From Cutibacterium sp. (lineage in GTDB: Bacteria > Actinomycetota > Actinomycetes > Propionibacteriales > Propionibacteriaceae): a stretch of DNA of 64,000 nucleotides. A program made the translations under genes and the position numbers. The DNA lies in contig NZ_JAUNEJ010000002.1 of the NCBI RefSeq assembly GCF_030525615.1, positions 340,150-404,149 of the forward strand. The letters run 5' to 3'. A model generated the notes under the pieces. That model ran no database searches and was not told the origin of the DNA. It saw nothing but the letters and a program-made list of their open reading frames with translations. Shown piece after piece: positions 44,001 through 52,518 of the stretch (positions within the stretch are counted from its first letter, which is position 1; every line of letters begins with the position of its first letter).

Positions 44001-44647
44001 CAAGCTTGAGCAATCGCGCCGTGCAGAGAGACGCGGATGACATCGAGAATCTTCTCAACTCGCTCAGGGGTTTCCTCACCACGCAGCGGTCCGGAAGTCG
44101 ACAGCGAAACGAACCCGTGGAGCAGCGACCACAACAGGAGGCCCAGGTCATGCACGTCGGCTTGCCCCGACAGCTTGATCTCAGCGTCGTTGAGGACATC
44201 TCGGATCACCGAATCGGGCAAATTCGACACTTTCGCCCGATCATCCTGCATCGCGTCCAGGCCGACGTCCGAAATGCGGTAGGCGACGTCAAAAAGCCCC
44301 GGTTCGGTCAAGGAAGCGTTCAGGTACGCTCGGCAGGCAGCGACCAGCTTGACGACTACTCTTTCCTCATCGTCCACGGGCTGTGCTTCAACCGCAGCTT
44401 CACGCATTTTGGCACCGATCTGGTTGGCAGCAGTCCAACCCACCTCATCGAGAAGTGCCTCACGATTCGCGAAGTGACGGTACGCGGCATTCGGTGACAC
44501 ACCAGCTCGACGAGTTGCCTCGCGAAGGACGACTGCCTCTGCGCCGCCACTGCGAGCCATCTCTAGCCCCTCTTTGATAAGGGCCTCATGCAGATGACCG
44601 TGGTGGTACGCCTGCCGTATCTGCGAAGGGCGATACGTCTCCGTCAT
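44000..44647 (-). CDS. TetR-family transcriptional regulator
   Basis: A 215-residue TetR protein. The N-terminal helix-turn-helix is VLREATRRAGVSPNAAYRHF (about 42-61); the C-terminal part is a divergent ligand-binding helical domain. The ATG at 44647 is chosen for GGGAG 8 nt upstream. It is co-transcribed with the MATE transporter that follows and is the likely repressor of the pair. It is divergent from the aminotransferase class IV gene. I could not find a convincing palindromic operator in the gap. Confidence 0.88.
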   Translation of the reverse strand: MTETYRPSQIRQAYHHGHLHEALIKEGLEMARSGGAEAVVLREATRRAGVSPNAAYRHFANREALLDEVGWTAANQIGAKMREAAVEAQPVDDEERVVVKLVAACRAYLNASLTEPGLFDVAYRISDVGLDAMQDDRAKVSNLPDSVIRDVLNDAEIKLSGQADVHDLGLLLWSLLHGFVSLSTSGPLRGEETPERVEKILDVIRVSLHGAIAQA

Positions 44648-44785
44648 TAATGATCTCCCGGTCTGCTCGTTACATGACATCAACCTGGCTGGCTGAATGC
44701 CGACGCCCAACTATAAGTGACATTCCTGTGGTCTCGGATGGCAACCCCTATGACCACGTAACATCCACACAACTAGGCTGAACGC

Positions 44786-45658
44786 ATGAATTCAAGTGTT
44801 CCATACCTACTAGCCGTACTTGGCGAAGGGGTGGTGCCACCATCCACCATGGTGTGCCATGCCGACGATCTCGGGCTGGTGCGAGGGGATGGGGTATTCG
44901 AGGCAACCCGTGTCGTCACCGCCCAGGACGGAACCTCCCGAATCGACCGCCTCGAAGAGCACCTTTCTCGATTCGCCCGCTCCATCGCCGGAGTCGACGG
45001 CCCAACCCCCGACATGGACTCGTGGAATCATCTCATCGAAGATGCGGCCCGAAACTGGCGCACCCCCGGAGAAGCCACCCTCAAACTCGTGTACACCAAC
45101 GGTCGCGAGATCGTGCCTGGATCTCCGCGCGGATTCCTCACCATCTCGCCACTTTCCGAAACTCACAAGGAAGAGCGAGAGGGAATTGACGTACTGTGCC
45201 TGTCTCGCGGGGTGACCAGTGAATCCTACGCGGACGCCCCGTGGCTTCTAGGCGGTGTCAAGACCCTGTCCTATGCCGTCAATGTCGCAGCCCTGCGATA
45301 CGCCCGGTCCCAAGGAGCTGACGACGTCATCTTCACCTCTACCGAGGGCTACCTCCTCGAGGGCCCGACGTCCGGGTTGGTCGTCGAAGCCGCCGACGGA
45401 CTATGGACGACCCCCACCGGTGCAACTGGCATCCTCAGCTCTATCACCGTCAATACTGTTTTTGACGCTGCCGACGACGCCGGCGTCAAAACCTCTACTC
45501 GCCTCATGAAGAGAAACGAGGTATTGCGGACCCAAGGGGCCTGGCTGCTGTCATCGATTCGCGGCGTCGTGCCAATTTTGACGATTGACGGCCATCCAGC
45601 TCCCCATGATGACCAGATGACCCACCGGTTGCGCGTGTGGGCCGGATTTGAGGATTGA
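44786..45658 (+). CDS. Aminotransferase class IV, aminodeoxychorismate lyase-like
   Basis: A 290-residue fold-type IV PLP enzyme. The pyridoxal lysine is in LGGVKTLSYAVN, and the typical motifs DLGLVRGDGVFEATR, VIFTSTEGYLLEGPTSGLVVE and TGILSSITVN are present. The family includes aminodeoxychorismate lyase (folate pathway), branched-chain aminotransferases and D-amino acid aminotransferases; the length and GDGVFEATR motif favour the lyase. It shares a stop/start (TGATG) with the YbaK gene. Confidence 0.83.
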   Translation: MNSSVPYLLAVLGEGVVPPSTMVCHADDLGLVRGDGVFEATRVVTAQDGTSRIDRLEEHLSRFARSIAGVDGPTPDMDSWNHLIEDAARNWRTPGEATLKLVYTNGREIVPGSPRGFLTISPLSETHKEEREGIDVLCLSRGVTSESYADAPWLLGGVKTLSYAVNVAALRYARSQGADDVIFTSTEGYLLEGPTSGLVVEAADGLWTTPTGATGILSSITVNTVFDAADDAGVKTSTRLMKRNEVLRTQGAWLLSSIRGVVPILTIDGHPAPHDDQMTHRLRVWAGFED

Positions 45659-46146
45659 TGCCTGCCTCTGACTCCGCCTCTCCTGCAACGAAAGCCCTTG
45701 CCAAAGCTCACGTAGCTCACGTTCTCCACAGTTACGACCATGACCCTGCAAATCATCACTTCGGTGATGAAGGAGCAGCAAAACTCGGCTTCGACCCGCA
45801 CATCATGCTCAAGACCTTGGTGGTAGAGCTGATCCCGTCAGGGAAACTCGCTGTCGCAGTCGTCCCGGTAAGCGGCCAGCTCAACCTCAAGGCCTTCGCC
45901 TCCGCTATGGGTGCGAAAAAAGCCGCCTTGGCCGCCCCCGCAGCAGCCGAGCGCGCCACAGGGTACATCGTCGGGGGAATTTCGCCGTTGGGGCAGAAAA
46001 AGCGGCTGCCCACCTGCATCGATGAATCGGTGTTGGGGCAGCCTCGGGTCCTGGTTTCAGGCGGGCGTCGCGGGCTTTCGGTGGAATTGTCACCATCGGA
46101 CCTGGTAGCTGTCACCGGGGCCTCAACGGCGAAAATTGCCTGCTGA
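45658..46146 (+). CDS. ybaK: Cys-tRNA(Pro)/Cys-tRNA(Cys) deacylase YbaK/EbsC
   Basis: A 162-residue editing-domain protein that hydrolyses mischarged Cys-tRNA(Pro). The pattern HDPANHHFGDEGAAKLG, MLKTLVV, and GYIVGGISPLGQKKRLPT with the conserved Gly-rich loop and Lys is that of YbaK. The ATG at 45658 overlaps the preceding stop by one base. Conventional and convergent with the membrane-protein gene. Confidence 0.9.
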   Translation: MPASDSASPATKALAKAHVAHVLHSYDHDPANHHFGDEGAAKLGFDPHIMLKTLVVELIPSGKLAVAVVPVSGQLNLKAFASAMGAKKAALAAPAAAERATGYIVGGISPLGQKKRLPTCIDESVLGQPRVLVSGGRRGLSVELSPSDLVAVTGASTAKIAC

Positions 46147-46158
46147 CGCCAGTCTGCG

Positions 46159-46554
46159 TCACGTCCGGGAATACTTGGCGATCGACTGGGGCAAACCGAA
46201 CAGCCCAACGACGATGACAACGCCCAGAATCACGTGGATCCACTTAATGGCGCCGCCACTGCTCATCTCTCCCAGGGCATATTGAACGAGGATGAGCACT
46301 GCCATGCCAATGGCGTGACCGACAACGGAGGAGGGTCCGCCTCGACGCTTCCACATGACAGCCAGGACGGCAGCCACAATGGCGGCCACCAAAGTCAACA
46401 CTCCGAATCCCAGATGCACGTCACCGAGACCAGAAACACCAGAGAGCATGAAACAGGCCAACGCGGCCTGGATGATGACGGAAACCACCGAGACCCAGGC
46501 AGAAATCGTCAGGGCTTTGGGAGGGTTGGGAACGACAGGAACGTTCTGTGTCAT
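46159..46554 (-). CDS. Membrane protein of unknown function (4 TM)
   Basis: A 131-residue protein with four hydrophobic helices (about 17-38, 45-67, 79-97 and 104-122). The N-terminal MTQNVPVVPNPPKAL tail is Pro-rich and probably cytoplasmic. No catalytic motif is seen and I cannot name a family. It stands alone between the convergent ybaK gene and the deleted permease. Confidence 0.7.
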   Translation of the reverse strand: MTQNVPVVPNPPKALTISAWVSVVSVIIQAALACFMLSGVSGLGDVHLGFGVLTLVAAIVAAVLAVMWKRRGGPSSVVGHAIGMAVLILVQYALGEMSSGGAIKWIHVILGVVIVVGLFGLPQSIAKYSRT

Positions 46555-46588
46555 GTTTCACACTGTATGTCACTGGCTGTTAGGAACC

Positions 46589-47806
46589 ATGAGACTGATG
46601 GCCGGCGAGGTCACGCACATGGGATTGCCCATCTCGGGGCGGAGAGCCGAACATCCCGGGGGCTGCGGTTTGACCTCCCGTTCTCAGTGGACGAACCGCT
46701 TGGCACCTAACCCCAGACCGCTCGAACTTCCTCGACCGCTCGAATTCATCGGCACCGACTCCATCAGCACCGTATTCGTCGCCATCGGCGGCGCCATCGG
46801 AACAGGACTCTTCCTAGGGTCCGGTAAGATCGTCACTATCGTCGCATTAATCCTGATCAGCGGCTACCTCGCAATAACTGGATTCCAACCACCCCGCGCT
46901 GGAGCTCCACCCGCGTCATTTTCTCATTTGTGGGACCGTGGCGGGTTCTTCCCCACCGGATTCATGGGGTTCATAGCGGGTTTTCAGATTTCCATCTTCT
47001 CGTTCCAGGGTATTGAGATGGCTGGCACGGCAGCTGCGGAAACCGCTGACCCCGAGCACAACCTTCCTAAAGCTATCAACTCAATACCGGCTCGTGTCCT
47101 TATCTTCTATGTGCTAGCTCTTGGAGTCATCATGGCCGTGCAGCCGTGGGATCTTATCAATCCAGAAGCGAGTCCCTTCGTCGAGATGTTCAGCTTCATC
47201 GGGATCCTCATTGCCTTCCATATCGTTAACTTCGTCGTCCTTACCTCAGCTGCATCGTCGGCGAACTCAGGGGTCTTCTCCACGTCCCGAATCCTGTATG
47301 GATTAGCACGAGAAAAAGACGCCTCGCCAGTCTTTGCCAAGTTGTCCAGCCGCCACATTCCGCGCAATGCGCTTATCTTGACTGCAGCGTGCATTTCGCC
47401 AGCCGTCATCCTCGTCACTCTTGAAGACTCAGTGATGGACGCTTTTTCCCTCGTCGCAGGAGTATCCTCGGTCCTTTATCTGTCGGTGTGGGGCCTTATT
47501 TTAGTCTGTTACCTCAGGTATTTGCGCAAGCATCCCGACCGTCATGAAGAATCGGCCTTCAAAATGCCTGCTGGCCGTGTCATGTCGTGGGTCGGAATCA
47601 TCTTCTTTATCTCCATCCTCATCATGCTGGGCTTTTCGGCGGAGACCCGTCAGGCCCTCATCGCCGCTCCAATCTGGGTGGTATTTATGATCGTGCTCTA
47701 TCGCCTTTTGGCTTCCACTCGTGCCAATCACACCCGTATCGATTTCGACGCCGAGAGAACTCGCGCCCTTGATGAAGTTCGCCGTACGCGTGAGCACCAC
47801 GCCTAA
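46589..47806 (+). pseudogene. CycA-type amino acid permease with large internal deletion
   Basis: The C-terminal two thirds (from about 46910) align by eye with D-serine/D-alanine/glycine transporters of the APC superfamily: FQGIEMAGTAAAETADPEHN, TSAASSANSGVFSTSRILYG and FKMPAGRVMSWVG. The TM1 motif GGAIGTGLFLGSGK is also intact. But GSGK (ending at 46828) is joined directly to IVTIVALILI, a segment that in full-length relatives lies about 120 residues later, at TM6. TM2 to TM5 are missing with the frame kept. The N-terminus is also abnormal: no family-like start, and a duplicated GACCGCTCGAA at about 46708-46737. The ATG at 46589 is nominal. A transporter lacking four helices should not work. 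Confidence 0.8.
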
Positions 47807-47855
47807 GCGTGAATAGCTGAACCAGTAACAACCCCGAACCAGGGGAGTTTCAGCC

Positions 47856-48386
47856 TTATCGCAAGCGGCGCCCGTCAATAACCCACGGCCCCCACCAGGC
47901 TCCCAGCCCAACCGCCGCTACCAGGGCGGGCCACGTAACCTGAGCCACCGCAGGCAGCACTGGCACCAAAGCGTAAACGCCAACTGCTCCCAGGAAGACT
48001 GCCAATCCCCCGACAATTCCGCCAGCAAGACGTTGACCACTTCGTCGCTTCAGCCGCGCACCCAACAACGCTGCGAGCAAGACGACCGGGACAATGAGGA
48101 TCACCGCCACGCCCATCCCATAGAGCAGACCCACGAGAAGACTGCCAACCCAGCCGCGTGCCGGCATGGGCCCCCCGAAACCGTCGGCTCCCGGAGTGAC
48201 GGCCCAGATCGCGAGGCCTAGCCCCCACGCCAGCCCGGTAATGGCCATGGTTGCGATGAAGGCACCTGCAGACCGACCCACTCGGGCCGATTCAGTCGCC
48301 GCCCCCAGAGTGTCTGAATTCCCCGGGTTGTGGCCCAGCCGCGCTCTCGGTCCCACAGCGTTGTCCTCGTGACGTCGGCGGCTCAC
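47856..48386 (-). CDS. Membrane protein of unknown function
   Basis: A 176-residue protein with about four to five hydrophobic helices (about 42-65, 80-105, 118-140 and 145-168) after a polar N-terminal tail. I do not recognise a family. The GTG at 48386 is chosen because it overlaps the L,D-transpeptidase stop (GTGA) and is preceded by AGGTGAAAG inside that gene; the frame is open much further upstream without support. Co-translated with the transpeptidase, so a cell-envelope role is possible. Confidence 0.65.
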   Translation of the reverse strand: MSRRRHEDNAVGPRARLGHNPGNSDTLGAATESARVGRSAGAFIATMAITGLAWGLGLAIWAVTPGADGFGGPMPARGWVGSLLVGLLYGMGVAVILIVPVVLLAALLGARLKRRSGQRLAGGIVGGLAVFLGAVGVYALVPVLPAVAQVTWPALVAAVGLGAWWGPWVIDGRRLR

Positions 48387-49174
48387 CGAACTTTCACCTT
48401 CGTGCCCTCGTGAGCGAAAGAATAGAGGGCCTCGGCGTCTTTCGGGGCAAGCCTTGCACAGCCGTGACTTGAATACCCCGGCATCCCCAAAGTGTTGACG
48501 GGCTGAGCCCGTTTCTTGGTTTTCTCGTCCCACGGAATCTCATGAAACCCAATACGGCCAACAGCCCCCGGACGTTGATAGAAGGCCAGGAATTTGGGGA
48601 TGTACCAGTGAATGCCGTCCTCGGTAGACGCAGCGTGGCGCATTTTATCCGTGATCTTGTAGTCGCCAACTGGAGTCTTCCAGGGCTCGGAAGTAGTGAG
48701 CATCACGCGCTTCACCACCCCGTTGACAACGATATAGACCCGATTCTCCGCCTTGATCCACAACACATAGGTGCCGGCACCCGCTGAGGACTTCTCACCC
48801 ACCGCAAGAGAGGCTGACGGTGGGGTTATGCCAGGAATCACGGGTCCTGGCTCCTCAGGCTGGGGATCGGCGGAATCCTTGGGTTCGTCGGCACCACCTT
48901 CGCTCGTCGATCCGTCTGGTGCCTCCTTACTCGCGGAGACCTTGGCAGTCGGCTCCGGGGAAGCTGTCCGGCACGTCGTGGCGTAGCGATACCGGGCGCG
49001 AAGATCACCAGCACCTGTCACCGAATCGACGCACGCCGTCGCCGCCGGCATGGATGGACCGCAGCCAGAAACCAGACACACCAATGCCATCAGGGCAGCA
49101 AAAAACCCACCGCCACGCCAGAGACCAGAGTCAGCGCGCGGTTCCGGAGTCGGGGTGTTTCCGGAAGCGATCAT
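48383..49174 (-). CDS. L,D-transpeptidase lipoprotein (YkuD domain)
   Basis: A 263-residue lipoprotein. The signal peptide ends in a lipobox LVSGC, followed by a Pro/Ser/Glu-rich linker (about 65-120) and a YkuD domain (about 133-263). The catalytic motif is SSHGCARL, with the Cys that attacks the meso-diaminopimelate donor. Unlike the second L,D-transpeptidase in this window it has no Ig-like domain. It would form 3-3 crosslinks in peptidoglycan or attach proteins. ATG at 49174 or GTG at 49177. Confidence 0.88.
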   Translation of the reverse strand: MIASGNTPTPEPRADSGLWRGGGFFAALMALVCLVSGCGPSMPAATACVDSVTGAGDLRARYRYATTCRTASPEPTAKVSASKEAPDGSTSEGGADEPKDSADPQPEEPGPVIPGITPPSASLAVGEKSSAGAGTYVLWIKAENRVYIVVNGVVKRVMLTTSEPWKTPVGDYKITDKMRHAASTEDGIHWYIPKFLAFYQRPGAVGRIGFHEIPWDEKTKKRAQPVNTLGMPGYSSHGCARLAPKDAEALYSFAHEGTKVKVR

Positions 49175-49251
49175 CACACCCAGTTTAGAGACAGCTTTTC
49201 GACCGTTCGACTACACCGGTGGCGGAGAAACGGCTGAACCCTCCCCCAGCA

Positions 49252-49266
49252 TGACAAAAATCGTGC
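49252..49266. promoter_or_regulatory. Degenerate 15-bp motif TGACAAAAATCGTGC
   Basis: Matches the recurring motif (TGAC-R-AAAA-Y-S-GTCA) except for the last three bases. It is 30 bp upstream of the PfkB-kinase start. Confidence 0.3.
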
Positions 49267-49295
49267 GCGAGACTGGATACCGCAGGAGGGGAACC

Positions 49296-50219
49296 ATGTC
49301 CACAGCACTTGTCATCGGAGAGTCACTGATCGACGTCGTCAATGACGCCGGGCGCGTCAGTGAACATCCCGGCGGCTCACCGCTCAATGTCGCAGTTGGG
49401 CTGGCCCGGCTGGGACGCGAGGTCGAATTGGCAACCTGGATCGGTCTCGACGCCCCCGGCTGGAACATCGAATCCTATGTCGGCGCCGACAACATCCATC
49501 TCAGCGGCTTCTCGCGAGGTGCCTCTCGCACATCCACAGCCATCGCCACCCTCGACGCAGGCCAGGCAAGATACCAGTTCGACTTCCACTGGGCGTTGCC
49601 CTCAGTAGAGATCCCCGATGGCTGCACCGTTGTCCATACCGGGTCCTTGGCGTGTGGAATTACTCCGGGGTGTGACGTGGCACTGGAGGCGGTGGCCGAC
49701 GCCCGGGATTCAGCGACGATCACCTTCGATCCGAATTGCCGACCCAGCCTACTTGGCGATCCGAGTACCGCACGCCGCCATCTCGAACAGTTCGTCCGGC
49801 TGGCTGATGTCGTCAAGGCCTCCGACGAAGACCTGGAGTGGCTGGGGGAAGGCGCCGACCCCGTCGAAATACTGACAGGATGGATGGGGCTGGGGCCGAA
49901 AATTGGCATCCTGACCATGGGGGAACACGGTGTGGTGGCCATGACAGCTGGTGGCGTTGAAATTCGCCTCCCTGGAGAGCGAACTGAGGTCGTCGACACC
50001 GTTGGCGCCGGCGACTCCTTCATGTCCGCAACCATTGACGGCTTGTGGACTGCCGGACTCCTGGGGGCCGAGCACCGCACGGACCTGGGACACACCGAAC
50101 CTGTCATTCTTCGTCGCGTCATGCAGAGAGCAACCCATATCGCTGCCATCACCGTCTCCCGAGCCGGTGCAAATCCCCCGCGCAGCAGCGAACTCCAACC
50201 CCAGATTCTGCGAGACTGA
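49296..50219 (+). CDS. PfkB-family carbohydrate kinase
   Basis: A 307-residue ribokinase-fold kinase. PGGSPLNVAVGLARLG is the N-terminal signature, and VVDTVGAGDSFMSATIDG holds the catalytic Asp and anion hole. Length and motif spacing are like fructokinases, but the substrate cannot be fixed. The ATG at 49296 has AGGAGGGGA just upstream. The NadE gene begins 4 bp after its stop. Confidence 0.88.
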   Translation: MSTALVIGESLIDVVNDAGRVSEHPGGSPLNVAVGLARLGREVELATWIGLDAPGWNIESYVGADNIHLSGFSRGASRTSTAIATLDAGQARYQFDFHWALPSVEIPDGCTVVHTGSLACGITPGCDVALEAVADARDSATITFDPNCRPSLLGDPSTARRHLEQFVRLADVVKASDEDLEWLGEGADPVEILTGWMGLGPKIGILTMGEHGVVAMTAGGVEIRLPGERTEVVDTVGAGDSFMSATIDGLWTAGLLGAEHRTDLGHTEPVILRRVMQRATHIAAITVSRAGANPPRSSELQPQILRD

Positions 50220-50223
50220 CCCC

Positions 50224-52293
50224 ATGAAGGGGAATTTCCACTCGGCATATGACCAGGGTTTCGCACGAGTCGCAGCGTGCACCACAGCGGTGCACATTGG
50301 TGACCCGGCTTCAAATGTGGCGGGGATTCTCGACACCTGCCGGCACCTCGATTCTCGCGACGTGGCCATCGCCGTCTTCCCTGAACTGTGTCTGACTGGC
50401 TACGCCATCGACGATCTGCTGCTTCACGATGTCGTCCTTGACGCCGTTCTCGACGCCATCGAAACGCTCCGCCGGGCATCCCGGGACCTGTTCCCGGTGA
50501 TTATCGTCGGGGCTCCGCTGCGGCGAGGAAACCGGCTGTACAACTGCGCGGTCGTCATCCATCGCGAGCGGGTGCTCGGTGTGGTACCCAAAAGCTACCT
50601 CCCCAACTACCGGGAGTTCTACGAAAAACGTCACTTCGCCGCCGGTGTCGGCACCAACGGGATCATCGACCTGTCGGGACGACAAAAATCTCACGTGGCC
50701 TCAGCTGAGGTCCCATTCGGACCCGACCAGCTCTTCCGGGCGTCCGACCTGCCGGACCTCACCTTCCATGTGGAAGTTTGCGAGGACGTGTGGGTGCCGG
50801 TCGCGCCGTCATCTCGGGCCGCGCTGGTAGGAGCTGTCATAGAGGTTAACCTCTCGGGTTCCCCCATCACCGTCGGAAAATCCCGCCAGCGTCACGACTT
50901 GTGCAAGGTGACGTCCGCACGCAACCTACAGGCCTACATCTACGCGGCTGCAGGACCCGGGGAGTCGAGCACGGACCTGTCTTGGGACGGCCAGACGATG
51001 ATCTATGAGAATGGCTCTTTGCTGGCGGCCACCAACCGTTTTTCCCCCGAGCCGGGTTATTGCCTGGCCGACGTCGACCTGGACGTGCTGCGTCAGGAGA
51101 GAATGCGCCAAGGTTCCTTCGACGACAATGCCCTCGCTCAACCCGACAGCGATGGCTGGCGAATCAACACCTTCACCCTCAACCCAACCCATGAAGACAT
51201 CGGTCTCGAACGGCCCGTCAATCGGTTCCCCTTCGTCCCCAACGAACCCGAACAGCTCGCCCAGGACTGCTATGAGGCCTACAACATCCAGGTCTACGGA
51301 CTGCGTCGCCGCCTCGAGTCGATTGGGTCTCCCACGGTTGTCATCGGCGTCTCTGGCGGTTTGGACTCCACCCAGGCCCTGCTCGTCGCCGCCAAGGCGA
51401 TGGACCAGATGGGCCGCTCACGCAGCGACATCCTGGCGTTCACGATGCCTGGATTCGCCACCACCGACCACACCAAGAACAATGCGCTGAGTCTGTGTGA
51501 GGCACTCGACATTCCCTGCGAAGTGCTGGACATCCGCCCGGCCGCCACTCAAATGCTCAAGGGGATGGGGCACCCAGCCGGCGATGGGGCCGAGGTCTAC
51601 GACGTCACCTTTGAGAATGTCCAAGCTGGTCTTCGTTACGACTACCTGTTTCGTATCGCCAACCAGCGAGGCGGCATTGTGCTGGGCACTGGAGATCTCT
51701 CGGAACTTGCCTTGGGCTGGTGCACCTTCGGTGTCGGCGACCAGATGAGCCATTACGGGGTCAATACAGGGGTTCCCAAGACCCTCATCCAGCACCTCAT
51801 CCGGTGGTGTATTTCGTCGGGTCAGTTCAACGAAGCCACGAATGCTGTTCTGGAGTCTGTGCTGGGGACAGAAATCTCCCCTGAGCTCGTCCCAGCCCGC
51901 CCCGGCGAGAAAATACAGTCAACCCAGGCAAAGATCGGCCCCTACGAACTGCAGGACTTCACTCTCTACCATCTGCTGCGCCACGGTATGCGCCCGAGCC
52001 GGATCGTGTTCTTGTCCCACCACGCCTGGCGCGACGCTTCGGCGGGGTCGTGGCCGCCCGGGTTCCACGACAAGGACCGCCACTCCTACGATCTGACAGC
52101 TATTAAAGACTGGACGCGGCTGTTCCTGCGCCGATTCGTCGGAAACCAGTTCAAGCGCTCAACCCTCCCCAATGGCCCGAAAGTCGTAGCGGGGGGGTCG
52201 CTGAGTCCACGCGGTGACTGGAGAATGCCGTCTGACGCGGTAGCACAGGCGTGGATGGACGACCTCGAGACGATTCCTGACGAGCGCTCCTGA
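50224..52293 (+). CDS. nadE: Glutamine-dependent NAD+ synthetase
   Basis: A 689-residue two-domain enzyme. The N-terminal nitrilase-fold glutaminase has the Glu54 (FPELCLTGY), Lys (VPKSYLPNYREFYEKR) and Cys (VEVCEDVW) triad. The C-terminal synthetase domain has the PP-loop IGVSGGLDST, and MPGFATTDHT and GTGDLSELALGW. It converts nicotinic acid adenine dinucleotide to NAD+ using glutamine. The start at 50224 is favoured because homology begins nearby; no strong ribosome binding site is seen, which would fit translational coupling to the kinase gene. Confidence 0.95.
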   Translation: MKGNFHSAYDQGFARVAACTTAVHIGDPASNVAGILDTCRHLDSRDVAIAVFPELCLTGYAIDDLLLHDVVLDAVLDAIETLRRASRDLFPVIIVGAPLRRGNRLYNCAVVIHRERVLGVVPKSYLPNYREFYEKRHFAAGVGTNGIIDLSGRQKSHVASAEVPFGPDQLFRASDLPDLTFHVEVCEDVWVPVAPSSRAALVGAVIEVNLSGSPITVGKSRQRHDLCKVTSARNLQAYIYAAAGPGESSTDLSWDGQTMIYENGSLLAATNRFSPEPGYCLADVDLDVLRQERMRQGSFDDNALAQPDSDGWRINTFTLNPTHEDIGLERPVNRFPFVPNEPEQLAQDCYEAYNIQVYGLRRRLESIGSPTVVIGVSGGLDSTQALLVAAKAMDQMGRSRSDILAFTMPGFATTDHTKNNALSLCEALDIPCEVLDIRPAATQMLKGMGHPAGDGAEVYDVTFENVQAGLRYDYLFRIANQRGGIVLGTGDLSELALGWCTFGVGDQMSHYGVNTGVPKTLIQHLIRWCISSGQFNEATNAVLESVLGTEISPELVPARPGEKIQSTQAKIGPYELQDFTLYHLLRHGMRPSRIVFLSHHAWRDASAGSWPPGFHDKDRHSYDLTAIKDWTRLFLRRFVGNQFKRSTLPNGPKVVAGGSLSPRGDWRMPSDAVAQAWMDDLETIPDERS

Positions 52294-52319
52294 ACCCTGA
52301 CCGTCCTGAGTCCTGACCA

Positions 52320-52387
52320 CCTGCACCGTGGGAAAACTTGCACCGTGGAAACCTTCGCTGTGGGAAAACCTGCACCGTGGGAAAACT
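52320..52387. repeat. Degenerate 16-18 bp tandem repeat
   Basis: Four consecutive units of the type CTGCACCGTGGGAAAAC, the second and third diverged. It lies between nadE and the phosphofructokinase gene, about 130-200 bp before the latter's start. Preceded by a short run of CCTGA-type repeats. Confidence 0.75.
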
Positions 52388-52518
52388 GTCCAACCACAGA
52401 GCTGGCGCACCTGACCACATCAGCGAGGTTCCAGCGCACCGGTGACGAAAACTCCCGCCCCGCCGGCACCCCAGTCGCAGTTTCCCCTCCAGCCACTCTG
52501 ACGCGGCAATATTGAGCT

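Noticed and set aside
46355..46588. Upstream part of the open frame of the deleted permease
   Set aside because: It is antisense to the 131-residue membrane protein gene and has no similarity to a transporter N-terminus.
49951..50223. N-terminal extension of NadE overlapping the PfkB-kinase gene
   Set aside because: The extra 91 codons lie in a shadow frame of the kinase gene; the glutaminase domain begins close to the ATG at 50224.
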